From NCBI GenBank assembly GCA_034190875.2, contig CM067356.1, forward strand, positions 51,365,263-51,429,262: a stretch of 64,000 bases of DNA. Direction: 5' to 3'. Below, piece after piece: positions 1-14,299 of the stretch (the first letter of the stretch is position 1; each line of letters begins with the position of its first letter). The notes under the pieces are model-generated. The model worked only from the letters and a program-made list of their open reading frames with translations. It was not told where the DNA came from and did no database searches. The position numbers and the translations under genes are program-made. This DNA is from Urechis unicinctus. Lineage: Eukaryota > Annelida > Polychaeta > Xenopneusta > Urechidae.

Positions 1-254
1 CATTCATTAGACCTTTAACCAAGTCAAATGACGTACAAATCAGCACAGCCAGACTGAACAAAGTAAGTAAGAACAAATGTCGATCAACCCTGTGTATCAA
101 AATTTACTCACTGCGAGAGAAGATCTCCACCGGACTGCCATCCCAGGGCCAGCCCTTGAACAGCCAAGGTGGGCCTTGAACAAAGACTGCAACCACACGT
201 TCCCTGACGAACGCATGGTGACAATGTCAATAATGGGTGGCATGTAGAAACCAA

Positions 255-705
255 CTCAATAAAAGACCCATATATTAGAAGCACATACGGTATGCATCAC
301 AGACTTTGTGTGGCACTATCCATGTATGCACATCACGAGTCAACATAGGAATTATTCGTCTTTTCCTTCCTTGAGTCTGCAGGGGCAATTACTTTGAGGC
401 ACAGTTGCGAAGGAGATTATCAGTATGACGTCCTCCAATGTGACTGATATTAAACGTGTACGAGTGTGTGTAAGTATTAGTATATGTAGATGTATAAGTA
501 TATGTAGATGCCTTTATGATGAGAATGTCTGTTGTGTAATAAGCGTATACGTATGTGTGGGTTCAGTTAGTTACATATACGTGCGGGGAACAAACGTTTT
601 GTAAAACGACCACAGACTTTGCTGTAAAAATCCCCTTCAGAGAGCAAATTAAGAGCCAGTACCAGGCGCGATATTGTGCAGGATTGTGTCATACGCAAGG
701 CTCGA
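255..705 (-). mobile_element. Family N dispersed repeat, copy 1, main part
   Basis: Read on the minus strand, this matches 12.7-13.1 kb on the plus strand over several hundred bases with many small differences. Shared landmarks are GGGGAACAAACGTTTTGTAA, CAGAGAGC followed by TTAAGAGCCAGTAC, and GCAACTGTGCCTCAA followed by GGAAAAGACGAATAAT. A short peptide stretch around LALN-LSE is readable in both copies, so the family may once have been coding, but this copy is broken and no known domain was recognised. Its remaining end lies at 2295-2412, separated by about 1.6 kb. Class unknown. Confidence 0.6.
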
Positions 706-2294
706 TTGTGATTGGTTGCTGATGTTTTGATAAATTGAAAAGGGGAAATATACGTATCAATATTTATTGGCATCGTACAAAACCCCCCACATTAGAGCTT
801 CGCTCTCTTGTCCTCCGTCAATAAAGTAATAACTATTTACAACAGCAGCCAGTCACAATTCTAGACAAATACATATTCAATGTTGGGACTGTAACGACGT
901 TGAGAATCTGTTGGCATGATTGACAATAACCGAACGCGCTTAATATTCATGGAAATATTTCATAAAACGACCCCTTAATGATGACGTAGAACTCGCCCAT
1001 ATTGTTGGCGCTATGAAACCTAATCTAAGCCCTATTGGGTAACGCTATATCTAATAAGGGAATGTTATGTGGTACAAAGCCTACATATTTCAGCAGCACA
1101 AATTTAGACAACGACAGGGTTTTAGACTTTAACTAAAGCTATTTCCATTCGTGAATCATTATGTTGGCTGGGACTACGCATTATAAGTTTCGAGAGCCAA
1201 GCATTCACCTTATTTTCCCTATTATAACGCAGTGCACTCTTGAAGAAGATTGGATGTTCTCAACATGGCATCAACATTCATTGCCCAATTTAGAAATTCT
1301 ATAGTTAAAAACCACAGGACTCAAGTAAATTCAAATTGAATGTCAAGTAGTGATAGACCTTCATTCAGAACCATACATTGCTGTACTTGCCTACACAGAC
1401 TTTCAATCGTTTGAAGCTCTCCCGTTTTGGGCCTTTTCATTTAACTGATAGCAGGCTTACAGGAAGCAACGACACAGTTTATTGCGGAGAAGGATAGTGT
1501 GAGGACGCTTGCTTTTGTGATGACAGCCCCTTCACTTCCTGCCATCCATTATTCTGCTTTATACGTTTGCAATACTTATCAGTCTGCTATTCGTTTACGC
1601 GTGTCAACAGATATGGTAATATTTCAGTTGACAACCATCTCCCCGAGGTCAATCATTTTATTCGTCAACAAGCTCATCGCCTCATCTGTAGAACCACTTG
1701 TTGCTGCTGCAGCTCTTATACACAACCAAACACAGCACCTGGAATTATAGCGTTCCAACATGGTGAGCCTGAATCGCATAACATTTGTACTATTGATGCC
1801 ATCAATAAGTAGCTAGGTTTAGACCAGAGTACTGCTGTGAATATTAAAAATTTCACATCCGATATTGCAACAGACGTAGAGCTAAAATGGTAATAGTACA
1901 AAAGCTGTTCCCTCCTCAAAAGCAATCATTTGAATTATGCTCACAAGCAATATTAAAACAGCATCTTTTAGAGAGTGTCTATATACCACCTGTCCAGCTA
2001 GGTGCCATTATCGCATGTATTGTGTGAATATGTGCATGGGCATGATCTCCCTATTCTTATCCCTATGAGACACAATATTTTGCAGCACTACACAGATGTG
2101 CTATGGTTTTGCAGTCAGTGGCCATGTATATTTTCTTGAAATTAAAAGTCACACATTCGGATTCACACAAGCATATCAGAGTCATAATGTATCAAGCTTG
2201 AAATCATAAACGAGGTTGCTCGTCATTCAAATGATATGCCAATATTACTAGATATGAGACCAGGTTGACATAAAAAAACATGCATTATACTGTC
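706..2294. other. Segment separating two parts of N copy 1
   Basis: The second copy of family N is continuous across this point, so these roughly 1.6 kb are either a later insertion or sequence lost from copy 2. I see no clear terminal inverted repeats. TGTCA occurs near both borders, which is too short to prove a target-site duplication. Around 1499-1812 two overlapping frames stay open for about 80 codons, including a stretch rich in Cys and Ala, but no domain is recognisable. Nothing else is supported here. Confidence 0.35.
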
Positions 2295-2412
2295 AAGGCA
2301 TTAATTTGAACCGAATCAAAAACTTTGAATATTGTGTCCTTTGAGAAACGGGCAAAAGAATATCGTTATCAGAGAACAAATGAGGCAATTTACAAGGGCG
2401 CCATAAAGACAT
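2295..2412 (-). mobile_element. Family N dispersed repeat, copy 1, remaining end
   Basis: On the minus strand this matches 12.59-12.71 kb. Shared words include GGTTCAAAT, CCGTTTCTCAAAGGA, ATAACGATAT and GGCGCCCTTGTAA. It continues the N relic at 255-705 in the same orientation and order. Homology with copy 2 stops beyond about 2412, so this is probably the element end or a break point. Confidence 0.6.
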
Positions 2413-6121
<3,709 letters not shown>

Positions 6122-7538
6122 AATGGCTCTATATCACGGGGAAAAGGGAAGCCGTATATATATACTTACAGGAACACCATATTGATAGCATTCTGATCGT
6201 GACAACTGAGGATCGTGATATGTGAAATATTGATATTCATTATATTAAAATCTTTTGACCTGGCTAGCTGTTTGAAACTTGACTAATATTATATCGCCTT
6301 GGCTATATACTAATTACGCATTTTTTATACATCCGGAATTACACTTTGGATTATCCCGGCATTTCAAGTTAAATATCAGCGTTAGTTATGGTGCTATATA
6401 TACAGCAACAATGCTTGTCTTTCATCAGATAAAATTGATTCAACAAGTGATGCTTGAATCCTCGTGTATTATAATGGGGCCATAATTAGATGTGATGTAG
6501 GACATATTTGATTTATGATTTAACACTTGAATCAGCTCCAATCATCAAATCATATATTCAACCACGTAAATAATTTGTCTGCTAACACATGCTTTGTTGT
6601 TAATACTTTCTGTCAATTGCTTGTGTCAGTCTGCAAAACATATGTTTCATGACAACAAGCAACAACCACATATATACTGATGAACCAACTAAGTACAAAT
6701 CGAAGGTTATTGCGCGACAGCCTGGTTGTTCTGTAACCTGGTAACACTCATTACTATCAATAATAATATCCAAAAGAAAATATTGCATATGACTTTAAGA
6801 CGCTTGGCAATATTCCTGTTAAAGTTCTATACCTACAATCTCGCTAGGTGTTAATTAAATGCTATCCACAGTTTTTCGATATGTTTTAATGTCATGGCGC
6901 AATATTTGTAAAGAACTCTTACGTGCATCAGATTCCTAATACAGGCAGCCATTTCCTTAATGTGTGAAGAAAACCTCTCTCCCGTTAACTTCATTTCCTG
7001 GTTAACGAGTATAATGATATATCACATGTCATTAACATTGGTCTATCAATGTAATCCAGAAATGGGTTTAGTAAAATGCTGATGAACTGAGGGCGCCGTT
7101 GACCTCTCGCATAAACAACACAATGGAGGTTACTTATTTCAAGATTTGCGACGGAATCATAATCACGATTCGCACCATTATCCCGTTATTTTGTAGATAC
7201 AGTAATGGCGTTTCATCAAATGACACAACTACGTTTTTTAAAAGCTTTGTGAAAGCCCATGTTTATAACATTAACCAGAACAACGGTGCCTGAGCATCAT
7301 GTAAAGATTCCAAAAGATTTGCAACATTTCCAGTAGATTTCTGGCTGTTGGCGATAAATATTTATTGTAGCATAAGCACATAATCAATAACCGGAAGCAT
7401 TAATGGACCATGTAATGGAAGAATAAGTGGTGACTATATAACTATGGTTAGTTCAACTGTTGATATGCAATGCTACGTAGTTAGAGCTCGCACTAAATAT
7501 GTAAAACGTCAGCTGAAATCATATACATTTATGAACAG
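6122..7538. other. Unassigned DNA
   Basis: No gene, RNA or repeat is recognised between the microsatellite and the GT-rich tract. Open frames are 60-70 codons at most and look random. Confidence 0.5.
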
Positions 7539-7638
7539 GTGTATATGTGTGCGTAGGTGTACGCGTGAACGTGTGTTTATATCTGTGTGTGCGTGTATGT
7601 ATGTGTGTGTGTTTGCGTATGCATTTAAGTGTGTTTGC
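7539..7638. repeat. Imperfect GT-rich tract
   Basis: About 100 bp dominated by GT/TG steps with scattered A and C, as in GTGTGCGTGTATGTATGTG. This is alternating purine-pyrimidine sequence of the kind that can adopt Z-DNA. It is a degenerate simple repeat, and the Cys/Val-rich frame across it is a by-product. Confidence 0.8.
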
Positions 7639-7884
7639 ATGGTGGGTTTAATGGCGGTGATAACTTTGTGGGGGGAATATATGTTCAGCTTCCAGGTTTT
7701 GGTAAACATGATAAACTTCATCACATTTCTGCCTTTAAGCCAGACATGTTGTATTCAAAAAGACTTTGAGGTACCTGGTTGATAGAATGCATCCGAATGA
7801 AAATTCCTTTAAACTCCCCAGTTCCAGCATGCTAATTGAAGTTACCTGTCGCTTGTTAATCTCTCTGAGGCTAATACACGAATA

Positions 7885-10550
7885 TTGAAATATTGCGGTA
7901 CCACATCTCCAGTGCAACCTCCGACGTTTCTTTTCTTCAACCTGTGTCATATGTGCCCTGGCGTTCTTGACAATGTCCTGTTCAACTGTAGAATTAACAT
8001 CAACAGCAGTCAACTCGATAAATTACTAAAATATACTGCGGGCCAGGTACAGTTTCCTCTTTGTGGTGGCGTTTAGGCGATATTTCTATTGACACCATAT
8101 TGCATGTGGATGCGAACATTTTTTAAAATAGCAACCTGAAGCTCTGGTGGACGCATGAACAAATAACGTTGTAAGTATTCATTTGAAAAGTGTAAAGTGT
8201 GAATCTTGACGGGTTATTCACCAGAGTACCGATAAGGATAGGTTAGTAGTGAGACATCTGAGAAGTGCCTACTACAAATACGTCTGCAGATTGTGGGCAG
8301 CAATCCTATAAACACACATGCGTTGGTAATGGGTATCACCCGCAAAATGCTATATAACAATTCTGCTACGTCACTAATTCTGCTGTTACCGCTGTTTACA
8401 AGTGTAGCTAAGATGTATAACAAACAATACATCGACCGGAAGATGCATGTTATATATGTCTGATACTAAGAAGCCTACCTACTAGTGAATCTGTGTTGGC
8501 CTTCCGGTAGTACAGAGTATCAGTCGTTTGTGTGCTCGAATGCACTGTATTGACATGTCACCTTACATATCTGCGTTGGAATTGGATTGTAATTGCTATA
8601 GCATCGCCATTGTTTCAGCGGTCATTTCAGCCTCTTTGTCACCTTACGTCATGGACACTACCTATCACAGCTGGTCAGAACAGCGTAAACGCTGATGCTG
8701 GTAGTAAGGTGTTCTGATACAGTCTTACCTACTCCGTCACAATACATAACATTGATTTCAAGTCCAACCAGCTACCGATGGCTCCAGTAGTAAAGTCAAG
8801 TACAACCAGCTGCCGATGGCTCCAGTAGTAATGTCAAGTACAACCAGCTACCGATGGCTCCAGTAGTAATGTCAAGTACAACCAGCTACCGATGGCTCCA
8901 GTAGTAATGTCAAGTACAACCAGCTACCGATGGCTCCATAGTAATGTCAAGTACAACCAGCTACCGATGGCTCCATTAGTAATGTCATACAACCAGCTAC
9001 CGATGGCTCCATTAGTAATGTCATGTACAACCAGCTACCGATGGCTCCATTAGTAATGTCATGTACAACCAGCTACCGATGGCTCCATTAGTAATGTCAT
9101 GTACAACCAGCTACCGATGGCTCCAGTAGTAATGTCATGTACAACCAGCTACCGATGGCTCCAGTAGTAATGTCATGTACAACCAGCTACCGATGGCTCC
9201 AGTAGTAATGTCAAGTACAACAGCTACCGATGGCTCCAGTACCCGATGGCTCCAGTAGTAATGTCAAGTACAACCAGCTACCGATGGCTCCAGTAGTAAT
9301 GTCATGTACAACCAGCTACCGATAGTGGCTCCAGTAGGTACAACCAGCTCCGATGGCTCCATTAGTAATGTCATGTACAACCAGCTACCGATGGCTCCAT
9401 TAGTAATGTCATGTACAACCAGTCAAGTACCGATGGCTCCATTAGTAATGTCATGTACAACCAGCTACCGATGGCTCCATTAGTAATGTCATGTACAACC
9501 AGCTACCGATGGCTCCAGTAGTAATGTCATGTACAACCAGCTACCGATGGCTCCAGTAGTAATGTCATGTACAACCAGCTACCGATGGCTCCATTAGTAA
9601 TGTCATGTACAACCAGCTACCGATGGCTCCATTAGTAATGTCAAGTACAACCAGCTACCGATGGCTCCAGTAGTAATGTCAAGTAAAAACCAGCTACCGA
9701 TGGCTCTAGTAGTTATGTCAAGTACAACCAGCTACCGATGGCTCTAGTAGTTATGTCATGTACAACCACCTACCGATGGCTCTAGTAGTAATGTCATGTA
9801 TATTCTTTTCGCTTGTAAACAAACGTCTTAAACTTATGAGTGTTATTACGCTTCTCTAATATGTATATGGTGCAAGGTCAAATATATATGTCCTTTCATG
9901 TAGATCGAATAGTCATTACTTCTCAGCAAGTCACAAGCGCAATCAAATGGAAGCAGTCGTTGCTCGCCAATCAGCAAGACATATTAAGCCTCAAACTCCC
10001 TACTTTATATCATACAATGTCTGTTTCACGTTCACCTCCCCACTGTAACTGTAACAATGTAACTTGTGAGAAAAACACAAGATGCAAAGGTATAAACAAC
10101 GTAATGTTTTAACAATTCAAGTTGGTTGCTCTAGGTAGTACTTGCAACAATTCCTCCATTTATTGTTTTTCCACTAATCTAGTTGTTAATGGCCTACTGG
10201 CTTAATCAGAACCAATTTTTGTAGGAGGCGGGTAGTAGTAAGAGTTAACACAGACGCTATTGCGTTTATCGATTTTTACTATATATACGCACCAGAGTGG
10301 ATTGCTTTGATGAATTTGGGTGTCAAGTTTATTCCCCTCCAGCGGAGATAGTCGTGAGGCGTGCCGACTTGTATCCGCAGATTAGTTTTCTTTGCCGACG
10401 TCCATTTTGCCTGACACGCAATTGCAAACTGCCACTCAGAAGTGGAACTGTTTAGTGGAGAATTACTCGCTTAAACGATTAAACGTACAATACGCCTGGC
10501 GTGGCGTGGCGTGGGACCGATATGCCTTGGGAATTGACAATGATGTTTAG
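7885..10550 (+). mobile_element. Family X dispersed element, copy A (broken, holds a minisatellite)
   Basis: The left half (about 7885-8755) and right half (about 9840-10550) match, in the same order but inverted, 42.9-41.3 kb. Shared landmarks include GGGTATCACCCGC, CACAGCTGGTCAGAACA, GTTTATCGATT and TTGCAAACTGCCACTCAG. In the left half the two copies keep related peptides, such as one ending in TAGQN-VN followed by AG-K-F, so the family carried a coding region followed by a noncoding tail of about 750 bp. I do not recognise the protein. A Ser/Thr/Ala-rich C-terminal tail and short hydrophobic stretches are visible. It may be virus-like or a DNA element; the evidence does not decide. The copy is clearly broken and old. 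Confidence 0.65.
8759..9798. repeat. 38-bp minisatellite, about 28 units
   Basis: The tandem unit is about 38 bp with core ACCAGCTACCGATGGCTCC. I count about 28 cores. Units differ at a few fixed sites (CCAGTAG or CCATTAG; TCAAGT or TCATGT; CTCTAG in the last three), and like variants sit next to each other in blocks, which points to growth by duplication of blocks of units. A few units near 9230-9440 are rearranged or shortened. The array sits at the boundary between the coding-like part and the tail of family X copy A, and copy B has no array there. Confidence 0.97.
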
Positions 10551-12069
10551 TTGTACTGTTTGATAGCAGTTGCCTTATTACCGTCATCTCTCAGGAAAAC
10601 CAATTGATTAGTAAATCTATTAGCGTCTTGTGGTTGATTATTGACATCATTAATATCAGCGGCGTATTGGAGGGGCAACGTCGCGATGATAAATCAAGTA
10701 GGCTTAATTAACTTTTAATGCTAACAGCGGCCGATGATACAAAGATCCCTTGGTAATAGCGATTCATAAGATAAATTTGATTTTTTCACGCTACGTGCTA
10801 TATAGTTTAAATTCGATTGCTTCGCATTAATCTGAAATACTGGAATTTTACTGTAAATCTCAAGCAAAGGTTTAATATTCGTAGACAATCATTCTTCATT
10901 GATGCATATTCGTTTAATGCCTTTCTCTTATGAAGCTCTACCTCCAGGCTTGAGAAATGTCATCATCGATGTAAACCACTAATACCAACTGCCGTCGTAT
11001 CATATGAATCATACCCTGTTGATATATCGTATCAGGGCTAACTATTACACATAGCGCAATCATGGCTGAAGTCATAAACTGTTAATAGATAAGCTTCAGT
11101 ACATAAAGCAAGATGTGTCGGATTAACATGTGCAATAATCTATCGAATCGACATCCCTTAGTATATAAAGTACCTTATCGTCCATGGAATCCCTGTTCCT
11201 CGTCTTATTTAACTCCGCCTGAGCATTGAAGCGCACCCAATAAAGCCATTCGCGAGACGACAGAACTCATACTGCCCTACACGGGACAAGTCAGGGTCTG
11301 GTAATGACCCATACAGCAGTAGAGGATGACTATATACTATACACTGATATCATGAGGCAAACAATATGACAAGGTAAGACCATGAAACGATCATATGGGA
11401 AGTAATATCCGTGTTAGCAGGAGAGGTCAGTTTGAGGCTCGTCGTCGTTATGTGTGTCATAAGCTAATACTATGCCATGTCGCGCTAGCAACTACGTCAT
11501 CAGAATCAACCACCTTACTTCTAATCACATGCTCCGATATTCAGACCACACACTGCATGCAAAGACGACAGTGTCCATACGTCCTTACAAAATGGTCTCC
11601 ACTGATTAAGCACAGCTAACAGAGCATTTTGAAGCCAACGGGCCGAAATTATTCCTGTGTAGCCAAGCGTTCATTCACGCTTACATCCTACTATTGATGA
11701 CAAAAATGTTGCCTTAAGGGATGCTCAGTGATATATTTGACAGATTAATTGCTACTGCAAATGACACACGATAAGGTTATCCTTGTAAATTGTTAAAGGA
11801 TCGGCCAATGACAAGGGGGTTGGGCGTGCGGTCAGGTGGTTAAGGATAAATGTCTGTTTGTTTGTTTTCATTACAACTTTGATCACTAGCATAGTATTGC
11901 GATGCACAGATGGGTTGTATTCACATCAAATTATATTCCAAATAAATATAATTTTATTCTGTGGCCATACAAGTTACTGCAATATTTATTACGACAATTT
12001 CAACTATAAAATGTTATTGCGAATATCAAAAGCATTGTCTCGAACCATAATGCGTCGTCAAGTACCATA
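10551..12069. other. Unassigned DNA
   Basis: Homology with family X copy B fades near 10550. The rest holds no recognisable gene or repeat. The plus-strand frame at 11395-11619 (74 residues) looks random. Confidence 0.45.
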
Positions 12070-12074
12070 TAGCT

Positions 12075-12302
12075 CAGGCCCATAGCCAGGGGGGGGGGGT
12101 GGGTTCGAGGGAACGAACCGCCCACTTTGCCCAGAAAGGTCCGCCTTACTCTAGCGCATTTGTGTTCATATGGATATATCGTGTGTCGATGGTGACTTTA
12201 ATTATGGTCTTATAGCCGCATTGGTATGAGCCAGGAGAAAGGTCCACTATTGAGGGGAAAAGAACCCCCCCCCTCCTACTAAAAATCCTGGCTACGGGCC
12301 TG
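12075..12302. mobile_element. Non-autonomous MITE with TAGCT target duplication
   Basis: This 228-bp element has inverted ends: CAGGCCCATAGCCAGG on the left and, on the other strand at the right, CAGGCCCGTAGCCAGG. A G-run follows the left end and a matching C-run precedes the right end, so the whole can fold as a hairpin. TAGCT flanks it on both sides (12070-12074 and 12303-12307), a 5-bp target-site duplication. There is no coding capacity. The CAGG-type ends resemble hAT-like MITEs, some of which make 5-bp duplications, but the superfamily is inferred. The nearly complete ends suggest a fairly recent insertion. Confidence 0.85.
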
Positions 12303-12589
12303 TAGCTGGTCTCAATTTCGTTATGTAGGCAACAGTCAGTAGTTGTTTTGATTAATAAAATTTGGTCGAATACGTGATATGTGCAGTATCATATGCCTGA
12401 GAAACGCAAATAGCGATGAATGAAACAATGATCGTTGAGGACAGAATGAGTCTCTTGGAATGCCAACAATTTTTAAAACTATTTGACGGTACAGCAACAT
12501 TCCATTTTGGAACATCGACATACAAGAGGTCATGCGCAACCGAGATAATATTCTGAAAGAACAAACGCAAATACAACCACTAAAACATG

Positions 12590-13112
12590 AGCATCAGTCA
12601 TTGAAGTGGCGCCCTTGTAAGTTGCCTCATTGGTTATCTCATAACGATATGCTGTTTCCCGTTTCTCAAAGGAAACTGCATTCAATTTTTTGGATTCGGT
12701 TCAAATCAAGTGCATCACACAATACCGAAAACGATGCTTTGTCCTGCGCAATTTCGTACTGGCTCTTAATTGGCTCTCTGAAGTCGATTACGGCATGAGT
12801 TTTACAGAACAGCCGTTTTACAAAACGTTTGTTCCCCATACGTATATGCACATAATTGACCCAATCACATGTATAATCTTATTACACTTCAACTATTTAC
12901 ATCATGAAAAATATGGCATTACGCTTGTACAAATACTTATACTTACTCACACACATATAATATCAGTCAGAGGACTGACAATATATTTTGCAACTGTGCC
13001 TCAAGGTAATTGCCCTTGTGAATTCACGGAAGGAAAAGACGAATAATCCCCATGACTAGTGATGGATGCATGCATAGGGTCACTCCAAATCGTCTGTGAT
13101 GCATTGCGATAC
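12590..13112 (+). mobile_element. Family N dispersed repeat, copy 2 (continuous)
   Basis: This is the inverted counterpart of 255-705 plus 2295-2412, here uninterrupted. It starts near GGCGCCCTTGTAAG, passes CCGTTTCTCAAAGG, GTTTTACAAAACG and AACTGTGCCTCAAGG, and fades after GTCTGTGATGCATTG. One plus-strand frame is open from 12690 to 13046 (118 residues), partly aligned with the peptide readable in copy 1. No domain is recognised. It also contains a run of short CA/TA-rich words shared with copy 1. The class is unknown and the copy is old. Confidence 0.6.
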
Positions 13113-14299
13113 ATAGCGATACACCAGTTTATATTAAAAATAAGTCACACTCTATCTTATTGCTACATAAATTGGATAATATTCTCTGTCATTATTGCGA
13201 CTGTAATAAACCTAATGATGGTTTTGAGCTAATAAAAATATTAAAATGTGGGGTATTCTTAATAGCTACTTAGGTAGAAGTAGGTAGAGAGGATATCGAC
13301 GTCAAGGCTGCTCGTTACGTATGACTAAGAATTGAAAGTTACGTCTTCAATCTGTTTCGGTGGAGGTTTGTGTGACATCTCCATAAATTGCCTCAGTTAA
13401 ATGACATGAAAATTTAAAATAGAAGGTGGGAACAATCCCAATAAACTGGACATTGCAAATATAGTCACACAAATATGACCGCATGGATAATTGAATATCC
13501 AAATACTGTTTAAACCTTGTCAGTAACACATGCAAAATTAAGTTCGCATGCCATACATTGTGTCTACAGTGTTTTTGAAAAAATCGCTGCTCTTAAAAGC
13601 ATTGCGCATTCAACAGGCGACTTTTGGCACTGACTTATCCTTGACACATCTCATGGCGTTTGTTTCATTCACGGCTGCGTTAAAGCAGAGGAAGCAATCA
13701 CTTGTATCTGGAGGTTGAACATGAGCTTGGTGCAATTTCCGCCACAGTCAGAACAGACTCGTCGTGATGCATTGGTCTTCATTAAATACAGCTGTCACAG
13801 TGTGATATGTATAACGAATTCCGCACGGACCTTCAATTCAATGCAAACTTGCCATATCTTGAAACATATACGTCCTTGCAGCAAAATACAGGATGGTTTA
13901 AAAGACAATGATGGTACGTGTGTTTATAACCCAATTAGATATGTGTTTCAGGGGTGATGCTATGTGTGGCGATTTCTACAAGTGAACAACATTACTCGCT
14001 TCATATGACGCTATCTAAAAATCCCCAAACAGCACATACGATCTTTGCCGTTTTGTGGCATGTGTTCAAGTAATTGAGTCACATATTGGCCGAGGGTACA
14101 AGGCCCAAAAAGCTGATAGCTTTGCTAAAAGAGCTAACTCCCGCCTTTATATATGTGAACATGACACCTGTGAGCAGAGTGGTGCATTGTCATAGCGTCT
14201 CTTGAAATGTTGTAAAAGAATGCACAGCAGTTCTATTTCGAAAAGGCAATAAAAGACCCACTTTTGTGCTCAGGTGCAGTTGCTAGCAAGCATGTAATC
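13113..14299. other. Unassigned DNA
   Basis: Nothing is supported. A plus-strand frame at 13715-13957 (80 residues) begins at ATG but resembles no family. Confidence 0.45.

Noticed and set aside
8759-9798. Possible CRISPR-like array of regular repeats
   Set aside because: The units are head to tail with no unique spacers, and the sequence is eukaryotic, so it is a minisatellite.
12690-12715. GGTTCAAATC as a tRNA or SINE B box
   Set aside because: No A box at the right distance upstream, and the match is part of family N.
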